A DNA stretch of 64,000 nt from Neomesorhizobium albiziae (lineage in GTDB: Bacteria > Pseudomonadota > Alphaproteobacteria > Rhizobiales > Rhizobiaceae): positions 682,001 to 746,000 of the forward strand of contig NZ_FOSL01000001.1 of NCBI RefSeq assembly GCF_900114255.1, read 5' to 3'. Of the stretch, positions 44,555-53,295 are shown piece after piece (within the stretch, counting starts at the first letter, position 1; every line of letters begins with the position of its first letter). The notes under the pieces are model-generated. The model saw only the letters and a program-made list of their open reading frames with translations. It searched no databases and was not told the origin of the DNA. The position numbers and the translations under genes were made by a program.

Positions 44555-46459
44555 TTACGCCTCACAGATCCACACCTGCATGGAACAACCGCCGCGATTG
44601 TTCCAAAGATAGTACGGCAGTGCCGTCAGTTCGCTCTCGATCCTCGCCGGGGGGGTGGTTCTGTAGAGATTGTTCGCCCAGTCTTTCGCCTCGACGCGCT
44701 CGGCAGAAGCAGTCAGCGTAACGATCCCATCGAAAAGATCCCCCCGGCTCTTCACGGCGACCTCCGCGTTGCGCGGCAGTTGCAGCTGCTGCACGCGGCC
44801 GCCCGGATTGTCGACCTCCTCCACGCAGTAGACGAGCGGACCTCGCTTGAGGGCAACGCGACCGACATTCTCCTTCACCGCGGGATGCGCGTAGACTCGC
44901 TCAGCCGGCATGGGAAGGTCGAGCTCGATACTATCGCCGGCGCGCCAGGATCGTGTGATGCTTAGATAGCCGTTCGTGACAGCCGCCTTCACATCGACAG
45001 GCTCTCCATTGATGCTGGCCGAGACACCCTTCGCCCAGCCCGGGACGCGAAGCTTGACCGTGAATTCGGTGGGGCTTTCCGGACCGATTTCGATCTTGAC
45101 CGATCCGGAGAAAGGATAGGCGCTGGTTTCGCGTAGAAACACTTTAGTGCCGGCAGCTGTGACCGTCGTCGATATGCCCCCGTAGAGATGAAACGCAACT
45201 GTGTCGTTGCTGGCGGAAACGAAATAACCTCCAACCGAAGCGATCAGGCGCGACGCATTCATGGTGCAGCAGGGACAGGTGTGCCAGGCCCAGCGGCTGT
45301 GGCGGCCGTCGCTGTCGAGCGGATTGGAATAGAAGTAGTGCTCGCCGTCACGCGACAACCCGGTCAGCGCGCCGTTGAACAGGGCCTGCTCCATGACATC
45401 GGCGTAGCGACCGTCGAGGTCGAGATGCAGCATGCGCTGGGCCCAGAAGATAAGGGCGACAGACGCACAGGTTTCTGCGTAGGCGGTGTCGTTAGGCAGG
45501 TCGTAGTCTTCGGTGAAACCTTCATTCGCCGCGGCAGGGCCGAGACCCGAGGTGATGTAGATCTTCGAACTGATGACGTCGGACCAGAGCACCTCGCAGG
45601 TGCGCTTCAGGCTTTTGTCATCGAGCTCGGCGGCCAGGTCAGCCATAGCGGAGAACATGTACATCGCCCTCACCGCGTGGCCGACGACCTTGGTCTGCTC
45701 GCGCACCGGTTTGTGCGACTGGTTGTACTCGTAGCTCTTGGCCCAAAAATCCTTGGGTTTCTCGCCGCGCGCGATTGCCTCCTGGTCGAAGTAATGCGGC
45801 TGACTCCCGCGTTCGTTGATGAAATAGGCGGCGAGGTCGAGATGCTTCCTCGCTCCCGTTAGGCGGTAGAGCTTGACCAGCGCCAGTTCGATTTCCTGGT
45901 GGCCGCAATAGCCACGCTTCTGACCGGGATTCGGGCCGAACGTCTCGCGCACATGCTCGACATAGCGCTCAAGGATGTCGAGCAGCCGGCGCCGGCCGGT
46001 GGCAAGGAAGTAGGCGATGGCGCCTTCCAGCAGGTGGCCAAGGTTGTAGAGCTCATGATTGTCGCGCAGGTTGGTCCAGCGCTTGTCCGGTTCGCGCTGC
46101 AGATACCAGCAGTTGAGATATCCGTCCGGCGCCTGGGCTTTTTCCAGATCGTCGATGATCGCCTCTATCTTCGCCTCGACGTCGGCGTCCCGGCGATGGG
46201 AGAGTGCATAGGACGCCGCCTCGATCCACTTGCCGACGTCGGAATCCCAGAAAACCTGGACGGTGAAATTGTGCTGATTGCGGGGGAAACGCAAAGGCGG
46301 CGGCGGTTCCGGCAATGTCAGCGATTCCAGTATGCCGTGCTTGCCTAACTGGACATGCTGGCTGGGAATCGTGTGCGTCAGAACCGTTTCCAGCCGCTCG
46401 CGCCAAAACTGTCCCTCCAGCGCCACATCCACGAAGCGAACGGGCTTCAACTCATTCAT
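44555..46459 (-). CDS. Glycoside hydrolase family 127, beta-L-arabinofuranosidase
   Basis: The 634-residue cytosolic enzyme matches GH127. The zinc/nucleophile cysteine cluster CPCCTMNASR (about residues 395-404) and the ETCAS motif (about 333-337) correspond to the Cys and Glu/Cys ligands of HypBA1-type enzymes. The N-terminal alpha/alpha-barrel and C-terminal beta-sandwich layout fits. GGAGG lies before ATG 46459. It is the last gene after the LacI and importer genes, so it should release L-arabinose from imported beta-arabinosides such as those of plant cell-wall glycoproteins. GH127 includes other specificities, so the substrate is inferred. Confidence 0.9.
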   Translation of the reverse strand: MNELKPVRFVDVALEGQFWRERLETVLTHTIPSQHVQLGKHGILESLTLPEPPPPLRFPRNQHNFTVQVFWDSDVGKWIEAASYALSHRRDADVEAKIEAIIDDLEKAQAPDGYLNCWYLQREPDKRWTNLRDNHELYNLGHLLEGAIAYFLATGRRRLLDILERYVEHVRETFGPNPGQKRGYCGHQEIELALVKLYRLTGARKHLDLAAYFINERGSQPHYFDQEAIARGEKPKDFWAKSYEYNQSHKPVREQTKVVGHAVRAMYMFSAMADLAAELDDKSLKRTCEVLWSDVISSKIYITSGLGPAAANEGFTEDYDLPNDTAYAETCASVALIFWAQRMLHLDLDGRYADVMEQALFNGALTGLSRDGEHYFYSNPLDSDGRHSRWAWHTCPCCTMNASRLIASVGGYFVSASNDTVAFHLYGGISTTVTAAGTKVFLRETSAYPFSGSVKIEIGPESPTEFTVKLRVPGWAKGVSASINGEPVDVKAAVTNGYLSITRSWRAGDSIELDLPMPAERVYAHPAVKENVGRVALKRGPLVYCVEEVDNPGGRVQQLQLPRNAEVAVKSRGDLFDGIVTLTASAERVEAKDWANNLYRTTPPARIESELTALPYYLWNNRGGCSMQVWICEA

Positions 46460-46483
46460 GCGAACGCCTCCGTTGAAACAGCG

Positions 46484-47533
46484 TCATGACGATTCCCGGA
46501 CAACCAGCGAGCAGGGACGGCGCTTGACGCCGCTGTTCGCCCCGCCGGCGATCATGTCGAGGAGACTGTCACCCGCCTCGCGGCCCAGCGCCTTCAGGTT
46601 CATGTCGATGCTTGTCAGCGGCGGTCGCGCTGCCAGCGTCATGACATCCCAGTTATCAAAACCGACAATGGCGACATCGCCCGGCACGCTGACACCCTTT
46701 TCGCGCAGCGCGTCGAGCGCGCCGCGCGCGATCTGGTCGTTGCCGCAGAAGATGGCGTCCGGCCGTTCTCGCCTCGAGAACAGTTTTGCGACCGCTTCGC
46801 GCCCCCACGCCTCCGACCACACACCAGACAGATAGAAACCATCGATTTCCGGCAGGCCGGCCTCGGCCAGAGCGGCTCGGTAGCCGGTCTTGCGCAGCCT
46901 GACGGCCTCGAAATGCTCCGGCCCAGTGACGTGTGCGATATGCTTGCGGCCGCGCGCGGCGAGATGGGCGACTGCGAGCACTGCACCCCCTTCATCATCC
47001 GGCAGCAGAGAAAGTGCACCGGGATCGTCAGCCTGGGAGAAGACGTAGACCACCGGCAGGCCATGGGCCAATGGCCCAATGGGCGGACGCTTGTCGGCGC
47101 GACGGGCGGTCACCACCAGTCCGTCGATGCGCTTGCCAAGCAGTTGGTCGAGGTGCTGACGCTCGCGTGCCGGATCATCGGTCGCGTTGCACATGAACAC
47201 CGCGATGCCCTCCTCCGCCAACCGTTCCTCGAGAGCCTCGACGATCGGAAAAGTGAACCGTCCGAAACTGTCATTCGAGATGATGCCGATCGTGCGCGAC
47301 TTCGCGCGATGAAGGCTCTGCGCCAAATCATTGGGACGGTAACCGATCTCGCGCGCGACCCGGAGCACGTTTTCCCGAGTCTCTTTGCTCAGCCGTCCTC
47401 CGGCGTTGAGCGCCTTCGACGCTGTGCCGATCGAGACGTTGGCAAGACGAGCGACATCGCGAATGGTTGGCGGGCCGGCAACCGCGAGGCGCTGAGACGG
47501 CGAGTCCGACGGTGTTGCGGCATCGTCCTGCAT
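46484..47533 (-). CDS. LacI-family regulator of the GH127 operon
   Basis: This 349-residue regulator has an N-terminal helix-turn-helix (about 24-70, with IRDVARLANVSIGTASKALN) and a sugar-binding-like effector domain. ATG 47533 follows the stop of the upstream permease by one base; longer frames into the permease are not supported. It lies inside the operon it probably controls, so it would autoregulate. Twin palindromes ahead of the binding-protein gene are good candidate operators. Confidence 0.9.
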   Translation of the reverse strand: MQDDAATPSDSPSQRLAVAGPPTIRDVARLANVSIGTASKALNAGGRLSKETRENVLRVAREIGYRPNDLAQSLHRAKSRTIGIISNDSFGRFTFPIVEALEERLAEEGIAVFMCNATDDPARERQHLDQLLGKRIDGLVVTARRADKRPPIGPLAHGLPVVYVFSQADDPGALSLLPDDEGGAVLAVAHLAARGRKHIAHVTGPEHFEAVRLRKTGYRAALAEAGLPEIDGFYLSGVWSEAWGREAVAKLFSRRERPDAIFCGNDQIARGALDALREKGVSVPGDVAIVGFDNWDVMTLAARPPLTSIDMNLKALGREAGDSLLDMIAGGANSGVKRRPCSLVVRESS

Positions 47534-47534
47534 G

Positions 47535-48446
47535 TTATTTGACCGCGCCATTGAGGAAGCCGGCCATGTAGTATTTTTGCAGTAGCAGGTAGAAAGCCAT
47601 GCAAGGGATGATCGAGATGGTGATGCCGGCCTGGAGCATCCCCCAATCGGTGCCGCCGATGCTTGTCTGCTGTCGCGCCGCAGCAAGAATGAGCGGCAAG
47701 GTGAAGGAAGAATCCTTGTTCATGATCACCAACGCCGCCAGCAACTCGTTCCACGACGTGATGAAGGCAAAAAGCGAGACGGTGATCATAGCGGGCACGA
47801 CAGCCGGCAGGCAGATTTGCGTGAGGACTTGAAAACTGTTGCAGCCATCCATAATTGCCGCCTCCTCCAGTTCGCGCGGCACTGCCTCGAAGGCGTTGCG
47901 CATGACGTAGATGCTGAACGGCAACTGAATCGCGGTATGGACGATCGCCAGGCCGACGAGGGAATTGTGCAGGTTCAACTGCACGAACAGGAAGAACAGC
48001 GGCGTCAGCAGTGCCTGGTAGGGTACGATAAGCCCGAGCAGGAGGAAGACGAACAGCATCTCCTTGCCCGCAATCCGGAATTTGGCCAACCCGTAGCCCG
48101 CCGGCACGGTCAGAACGAGGCAGAAAAGGATCGTGAGAAGTGCGGCGCCGAAACTGTTGGAGAAATAGGTCGGCAGGCCGGCCTGGTAATTCCAGAGCCG
48201 CTCATAGGAATCGAGACTAAGCGCATGCGGAAAGTAGGTCGGCGGTACGGCGGCGGCCTCCTGGGTCGATTTCAGCGACGCGAGCACCGACGCGACCAGC
48301 GGCAGCAGCATGATCGTCGACAGCGCCACGCAGGCAGCCGAGATCAGATATTTGAGACGCCCCTTCAACAGGCTTGCAGCCAGTCTTGGCCCTGCGGTTT
48401 CAGGGGCGTAAGCACGTGTCATGGCGGCGCCAGAGGAAGCGCTCAT
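47535..48446 (-). CDS. Sugar ABC transporter permease 2 (GH127 operon)
   Basis: This permease of about 303 residues has six membrane helices and the EAA motif in LEEAAIMDGCNSFQ (about 200). ATG 48446 overlaps the upstream permease stop (ATGA), and an earlier ATG at 48488 lies inside that gene. It pairs with the MalF-type permease to form the channel of an importer for arabinosides or related sugars. Confidence 0.92.
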   Translation of the reverse strand: MSASSGAAMTRAYAPETAGPRLAASLLKGRLKYLISAACVALSTIMLLPLVASVLASLKSTQEAAAVPPTYFPHALSLDSYERLWNYQAGLPTYFSNSFGAALLTILFCLVLTVPAGYGLAKFRIAGKEMLFVFLLLGLIVPYQALLTPLFFLFVQLNLHNSLVGLAIVHTAIQLPFSIYVMRNAFEAVPRELEEAAIMDGCNSFQVLTQICLPAVVPAMITVSLFAFITSWNELLAALVIMNKDSSFTLPLILAAARQQTSIGGTDWGMLQAGITISIIPCMAFYLLLQKYYMAGFLNGAVK

Positions 48447-49318
48447 GCGTGACTCCGTCGGCTGAGCAGCATCTGCAACATGGTGCAAACGAGAATAATT
48501 CCGGCCAAGATCAGAGATAGTGCCGCGCCGTAGCCGAGTTTCAGGTACGGGAACGAATTCAGGTAGATCAGGAAGACTGAGGTCGCTGTCATGTTGCGCG
48601 GTTGGCCGGCCGTCATGATGTAGAACTGGTCGAAGGCCAACAGCGAACCGATCACACTGACCAGTGTGACCAGTAGGATCGTTTTCGCAGTCAGTGGCAG
48701 CGTGATCAGCCTTACACGCTGCCAGTAGCTGGCGCCGTCCACCATGGCGGCCTCGCCGATTTCACTTGGAACGGCGTGGATGGCGGCGACGAAAAGAATG
48801 GTCCCGAAGCCGACCACCTTCCAGACGATCGAGACGATCACCGCCCACATCGACAGATCGGCGTCGGCTCCGAACCAGACGACCGGTTTCGCGATCAGGC
48901 CGATATCCATCAGGATCCGGTTGATCAGCCCGAAATCATAGCTGAACAGCCAGTACCAGAGCAGGCTCGAGGCCCCGAGTCCGATCACCACCGGCGCAAA
49001 GACTACGCCACGGGTAAACTGCCTCAGGGGTCGGTTCTCGACCGTAAGAAGCGCGATCAGGTAGCCGAGGATCATCAGGATCGGCGTGATCAGCGCGGTG
49101 TATTTCAAGGTGAATTCGAGCGACATCCAGAACTGCGGATCATTCCAAGCCTTGATGAAATTACCCGCGCCGACATACTTCTTGGCCGCTATCAGCGACC
49201 AGTTGTGAAGCGACATCCACACCATCTGGACAAGCGGATAGGCCGTGAACACCAGGACGAAGGCGAGCGCCGGCGCGACGTAGAGCAATCCGACATATCT
49301 GCTGGTGCCTGTGTGCAT
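48443..49318 (-). CDS. Sugar ABC transporter permease 1 (GH127 operon)
   Basis: This 291-residue MalF/LacF-type permease has six membrane helices; the first (about 9-31) follows immediately after a short N-terminus. The EAA-type loop is visible as IGEAAMVDGASYWQRVRLI (about 200). It is downstream of the binding-protein gene by about 100 nt and overlaps the second permease. The operon contains no ATP-binding gene. Confidence 0.92.
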   Translation of the reverse strand: MHTGTSRYVGLLYVAPALAFVLVFTAYPLVQMVWMSLHNWSLIAAKKYVGAGNFIKAWNDPQFWMSLEFTLKYTALITPILMILGYLIALLTVENRPLRQFTRGVVFAPVVIGLGASSLLWYWLFSYDFGLINRILMDIGLIAKPVVWFGADADLSMWAVIVSIVWKVVGFGTILFVAAIHAVPSEIGEAAMVDGASYWQRVRLITLPLTAKTILLVTLVSVIGSLLAFDQFYIMTAGQPRNMTATSVFLIYLNSFPYLKLGYGAALSLILAGIILVCTMLQMLLSRRSHA

Positions 49319-49422
49319 CGAACCTTGTGTTGACTGGAAACGGCCGGCCGCGCCGGCCCCCTTTCGAATTCGGGTTCAGGCCGCAGCGCCGATCCTTCGG
49401 TGCCGCGGCCCTCCCCTGAAGT

Positions 49423-50676
49423 CTATTCGGCCGCGATCGCCTTCATCTGCGCCTTGGCCTCCGAAATGATCGTATCGATATCCGTATCCTCGTAGTAGGC
49501 CCGCTGCAGCATCTGCAGCCACGGACCTTGCGGCGAGTTGATCAGTTCGAAGAATTTCAGCGTGTAGGGCGTCTTGGCCACTGCAATCGCCCTGGCGACG
49601 TCCTGCACCTTCGGCTCGGCCTGAAAGTATTTGTTTTCCGCCATGTCCCCGCGCGTCGTCATGTTCAGCATCTTGGCGTAGACCTCGACCTGGGTCTCGT
49701 CCGAGAGCAGGAACTTCATGAAGTCGATGGCGTCGTCGACGCGCTTCGACCCGTTCGGGATTGTGACGATGTCGCCGCCCGCAAAAGATGACACTTCACC
49801 GGCTTTCACACCCGGAAGGAGCGCGATGCCGAAATCCATGTTCGGGTTCTGCTCCTTGGCCAGCGTGATGTTGAAGTTGCCGGTGCCCATCATGCCGATC
49901 TTGCCGGAACCGAAGCGAAGGTGGAACGTCTCGCCGGTTTCGGCGCGCGCATCTTCGTGGACATTGCCCGCCTTTATCATGTCGCGGGTCCACTGCAGCA
50001 CCTCCTTGACGCCATCGCCTGTCAGCGGCTCGTCATTGGCGTCCTTTGGTTCGATCGTGGCGCCCGACGCCCACATCAGTGGACCGACGGTGAAGATGTT
50101 GCACCCGGCGCAGTTGCCAGGCAGGAAGTAGCCCTTCACGTCGCCGCCAAGTGCGGTGATCTTGTCCGCATATTCGCGAATTTCCGCGAGGCTGGTTGGC
50201 GGTTTTTCCGGATCGAGCCCGGCCTTGCGGAACAGGTCCTTGTTGTAGAACAGCGCCGAGACGTCGGCGTAAAGTGGCACGCCATAAAGCTTGCCCTCAT
50301 AGGTCGAGACAGCCATATGGCCCGGGCTCGCAGTCTTCAGCTCCGGCCAATCCTTGATCTTGTCGGTGATGTCGATCAACTGGCCGGCGGCCTCGAACTG
50401 CGGACCGTAGATGAGGTCCATGCCCATCAGGTCCGGAACGTCGCCGCTGGCGATCGCCTGCGCAATCTTCGGCACCATTTCGGTATGGGGAATGTAGGTC
50501 AGGTTGATCTTACGGTCTGGGTTCTTGACGTTCCACGCGGCTACCAGCGCATCGACCATGCCGGCATTGCCTCCGCTCCGCTCCCACATCTGCAGGTCGT
50601 CCGCGAGAACCGGCAACGTCACCAGCGCCAGCAGCCCGCCAACGGCCGAGACGCGCAATCTCTTCAGCAAGCTCAT
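49423..50676 (-). CDS. Sugar ABC transporter substrate-binding protein (GH127 operon)
   Basis: This 417-residue extracellular solute-binding protein has a signal peptide ending at VLADD (about residue 25). I chose ATG 50676, with GGAGG upstream, over a longer frame that runs into the operator region. The MalE-like fold shows LYGVPLYADVSALFYNKDLF (about 110-130) and the usual C-terminal helix. It is the first gene of the operon (binding protein, two permeases, LacI, GH127) and probably binds arabinofuranosyl oligosaccharides; the substrate is an inference from GH127. Confidence 0.9.
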   Translation of the reverse strand: MSLLKRLRVSAVGGLLALVTLPVLADDLQMWERSGGNAGMVDALVAAWNVKNPDRKINLTYIPHTEMVPKIAQAIASGDVPDLMGMDLIYGPQFEAAGQLIDITDKIKDWPELKTASPGHMAVSTYEGKLYGVPLYADVSALFYNKDLFRKAGLDPEKPPTSLAEIREYADKITALGGDVKGYFLPGNCAGCNIFTVGPLMWASGATIEPKDANDEPLTGDGVKEVLQWTRDMIKAGNVHEDARAETGETFHLRFGSGKIGMMGTGNFNITLAKEQNPNMDFGIALLPGVKAGEVSSFAGGDIVTIPNGSKRVDDAIDFMKFLLSDETQVEVYAKMLNMTTRGDMAENKYFQAEPKVQDVARAIAVAKTPYTLKFFELINSPQGPWLQMLQRAYYEDTDIDTIISEAKAQMKAIAAE

Positions 50677-50712
50677 AGATTCCTCCCTGTCGCGAGCCAG
50701 CATCTTTTTCTT

Positions 50713-50728
50713 GGGAAAAGCTTTTCCT
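50713..50728. promoter_or_regulatory. LacI-type palindrome, proximal operator of the GH127 operon
   Basis: The perfect palindrome GGAAAAGCTTTTCC (50714-50727) lies 38 nt before the binding-protein start. LacI/GalR regulators bind such dyads with a central GC or CG step. A second copy lies 58 bp upstream, which supports cooperative repression by the operon's own LacI protein. Confidence 0.6.
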
Positions 50729-50770
50729 TCCTTCCCGATGCAAAGCCGATTCAGATCTACCAGTTCTTCT

Positions 50771-50786
50771 GGGAAAAGCTTTTCGC
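50771..50786. promoter_or_regulatory. LacI-type palindrome, distal operator of the GH127 operon
   Basis: GAAAAGCTTTTC (50773-50784) repeats the core of the proximal site, including the preceding TGGG on one side. The centre-to-centre distance is 58 bp, about 5.5 helical turns. Confidence 0.6.
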
Positions 50787-50971
50787 ACTCATAAACTGCG
50801 CACAATTCGTGGCGATTTGCAACCTGCCAGGAGCAAAACCGGGAGGCTCTTTTAGCCGACCTGGTCAACATGGCAGCAAAGCTCGGCATAGCGCACTAGC
50901 TGTCGCGAAGTGCACGGCTCGTAGCGACATCTGGCCATGCAAAAGCAAGTCGCAAGCTTCGTCTTGCGGCA

Positions 50972-50988
50972 GCCGCCGCTTCGGCGGC
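50972..50988 (-). terminator. Hairpin after the 475-aa hypothetical gene
   Basis: Perfect 7-bp GC arms GCCGCCG / CGGCGGC with a 3-nt loop lie about 15 nt past the stop at 51004. A further weaker stem-loop follows. The U tract is poor, so the terminator call is tentative. Confidence 0.45.
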
Positions 50989-51003
50989 GCTATCTTGCCC
51001 GGC

Positions 51004-52431
51004 CTATCCGTTGGAGGCCGTTCGGTCCCAGGTGAGCTTGGCGAGCAGTGCCGTAAGGCGGTCGAATTTCTTCCTTGAATTCGGGAAATCCGACTGGGTG
51101 ACGGGAAACTGAATTCCGCACCCTACGAATTCGTTGACGCGTTCCACCAATTCGTCGACGGAGGAAACTCCCGCCAACGCCAGTTCTTTCTCGGTGGCTC
51201 TGTAACGTGCAATCCTGGAGTAGTCGGGCGGTTGCGCAGGCGATCTTCTTCGGGACGGTGGTGTTTTGGGTTGCTGCAACGGATACACGGGAACGAGGCC
51301 GATACGTACCGTACGGCCGGGAGGCAGCGGCCTCTGTTCGGCCGACAACTCTTCGGTCTTCTGAGGTTCGGATTCGCTTTCCGTGGCTTCAAAAGGTTCG
51401 CATGGCGGTGTGTCCTGTTCCCCGAGGCCGGGCGACCATAGGCCGTATGCGATCGCCCGGCGCAAATCCCGATGGAACCGCTCGACGGCGGAAGGGGTGA
51501 GTTTTGCCGAAGGACCAAAAGAACCACGCATTGCTTTGGATGCGGTGACGTATCCGAGCGCGTCTCCGGATCCACACGCATCCCAGAACGATTGTGGAGA
51601 ATGGCCGCTGTTTGCCTCGAAGGCCGCAATCGTTTCCCTGACGGACGCCCGATGTTCGGCCAGCGCGTCGACCAGTTCTAGACCCAGGCAATCAAGCGCT
51701 TCGGACGTGGACGAGAGCATCGCGATATAGCGGCCGAGATGAACCTCGAACCGTTGCTCCAAGCGATGGACAGTGAGCCAAAAGGCCATGTTGACGGCCC
51801 GGCACGCCGCCGCAATGTAGGTCTGTTCCGTCCGGTCGATATCCCCCTGGCGGTTCCAGCGGGACAGGCTTCCTTCAAACAGCCAATGCACATTCCTGAT
51901 GAGAAGCACTTCGTCACGCGAACGCTGCGTTGCATCGCCGGATTGTAGCGGGATGTCCCGCCATTCGGGCGCATGCTCCCATCTTCCGGACTCGCTGAGA
52001 CACTCGGGACTGAAACGGACGCTTAGATTACCCGCTTTTGTGGTTGCGTTCAGCAGGATGCGGTGCCTGCCCCCCTGCCCGTCTTTCCAGCGTTCGAAGT
52101 TGGTATGAGCCAGTTGATCGTCGAAAATGCTGTCGGCAGGCTTGCGGTCGCCGCGGACGATTTCCTCAATCTCGTGCGACAAGGCTGCGAGAGGATCGTA
52201 GTTGCTTACCCAGGATCGTTTTTCCCTCGAGCTTTCATCAAGCAGCGAGTACAGGTCAGCCAGGGTTTCGGTGATCAGGCCGCAAGGAAAATCGTCGTGG
52301 ATCGATCGGAATCTGCCCTTGGCGTTGATCTTGCTGAGCTGTTCGATGAAAGGGTTGGAGCGGTGGTCAGGCCAAGAGTCGCCGATGCCGCCTTTTTGTT
52401 TTCTGATCCGGTTTTGGGCCAATGTAGTCAT
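51004..52431 (-). CDS. Hypothetical protein of 475 residues, family not recognised
   Basis: A long open frame with coding character stands as a single gene. There is no signal peptide or membrane helix. The first 290 residues look globular and helical. Residues about 335-400 are rich in Pro, Glu, Ser and Arg and are probably disordered. A short charged C-terminal helical region follows (SSVDELVERVNEFVG). The start is ATG 52431 with a weak ribosome-binding site; other starts a little downstream are possible. The neighbouring genes give no clear hint of function. Confidence 0.7.
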   Translation of the reverse strand: MTTLAQNRIRKQKGGIGDSWPDHRSNPFIEQLSKINAKGRFRSIHDDFPCGLITETLADLYSLLDESSREKRSWVSNYDPLAALSHEIEEIVRGDRKPADSIFDDQLAHTNFERWKDGQGGRHRILLNATTKAGNLSVRFSPECLSESGRWEHAPEWRDIPLQSGDATQRSRDEVLLIRNVHWLFEGSLSRWNRQGDIDRTEQTYIAAACRAVNMAFWLTVHRLEQRFEVHLGRYIAMLSSTSEALDCLGLELVDALAEHRASVRETIAAFEANSGHSPQSFWDACGSGDALGYVTASKAMRGSFGPSAKLTPSAVERFHRDLRRAIAYGLWSPGLGEQDTPPCEPFEATESESEPQKTEELSAEQRPLPPGRTVRIGLVPVYPLQQPKTPPSRRRSPAQPPDYSRIARYRATEKELALAGVSSVDELVERVNEFVGCGIQFPVTQSDFPNSRKKFDRLTALLAKLTWDRTASNG

Positions 52432-52884
52432 GTGACCGACAGTGGGTGCCTTCTATACCTTCACACAGAGTCGGATTTGATGGTTAATTTTAAGTAAAGG
52501 CGCCAGCCTATGAAGGATGTTTGCAGATATATAACAGGCGACCGTTGCCAGTCGGGAGCCGGTTCGCCTCTTGCTCTTTCCCGCGAATGTTAGCGTGAAA
52601 GCAAAGGTCGAGCGAACCGCCAGCGTTGGTGACGAGTTTTTTCGGTCGCCGATAGCACACCGCTTCGGAAATTTTGGGTACCGGCAACGATCAACGAACC
52701 GATTGATTCGTGACACGTTTCGATCGGCGGGCATGACAAATACTTGCCGGGACGTGCTGGCAGACTGAAGAACGCGGGTTCCGCAGCGCAATTGACGCCT
52801 ACTCCAACGAGGCGGTACCCCCGCTACGCGGTACCCGCGCCAGGGCAAGCCAATGGCATTTCCACGTGTGATCCGTCCATGTTT
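52432..52884. other. Intergenic region without a recognised gene
   Basis: This stretch of about 450 bases lies between the 475-aa gene and the small YdcH-like gene. Short frames on both strands lack good starts. Two GCGGTACCC copies (52811-52819 and 52827-52835) form a small direct repeat containing Acc65I/KpnI-type palindromes. I see no RNA gene signature. It may hold promoters for the genes on its two sides. Confidence 0.4.
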
Positions 52885-53157
52885 CTAACAAACGTCGACC
52901 TCGTGGCCGCCTTCTCGCAGCCGGCCATGGAGCCTATCAGCGATCTCACCTTCGAGTTGCTTTATCAGCAGAGCATACTCCTCAACCTCGGGGCGCGGTT
53001 CCCCGGCGGACTGGAACCAGGCGTGACTCGAACATGCAGCAAAGTAGTCTTCGCAAAGTTCGCGGAAAGTCTTGTCCTGAAGGACGAGTCGGCGAATAAG
53101 CGCTCCGTATTCCGGAAAGCGTTCTATCACTTTGTCCAGGTCAAGACGTTTCGACAC
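52885..53157 (-). CDS. Small helical protein, weakly YdcH/DUF465-like
   Basis: The product is about 90 residues if it starts at GTG 53157 (GAAGG upstream); a longer frame to 53352 overlaps the divergent gene and is less likely. FPEYGALIRRLVLQDKTFRE and a following amphipathic coiled-coil-like helix resemble the YdcH/DUF465 pattern. The function is unknown. It is divergent from the TPR/TolB-like gene. Confidence 0.6.
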   Translation of the reverse strand: MSKRLDLDKVIERFPEYGALIRRLVLQDKTFRELCEDYFAACSSHAWFQSAGEPRPEVEEYALLIKQLEGEIADRLHGRLREGGHEVDVC

Positions 53158-53295
53158 GGCCTTCGAAAGTTTTCCAATGGTAGCCCTTAATCTTAGGGCG
53201 CGAAGTATTTCGCGAGAAGGTAATTTACGGTTTGTTCCTATTTCAGCGAGTGATAAAGTGCGGCGGGCCGTCGGGGGGCAGCTCAGGGGGTAGCG

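Noticed and set aside
50677-50889. N-terminal extension of the GH127-operon binding protein
   Set aside because: It runs through the twin palindromes and would place a signal peptide internally; ATG 50676 has GGAGG and a proper signal peptide.
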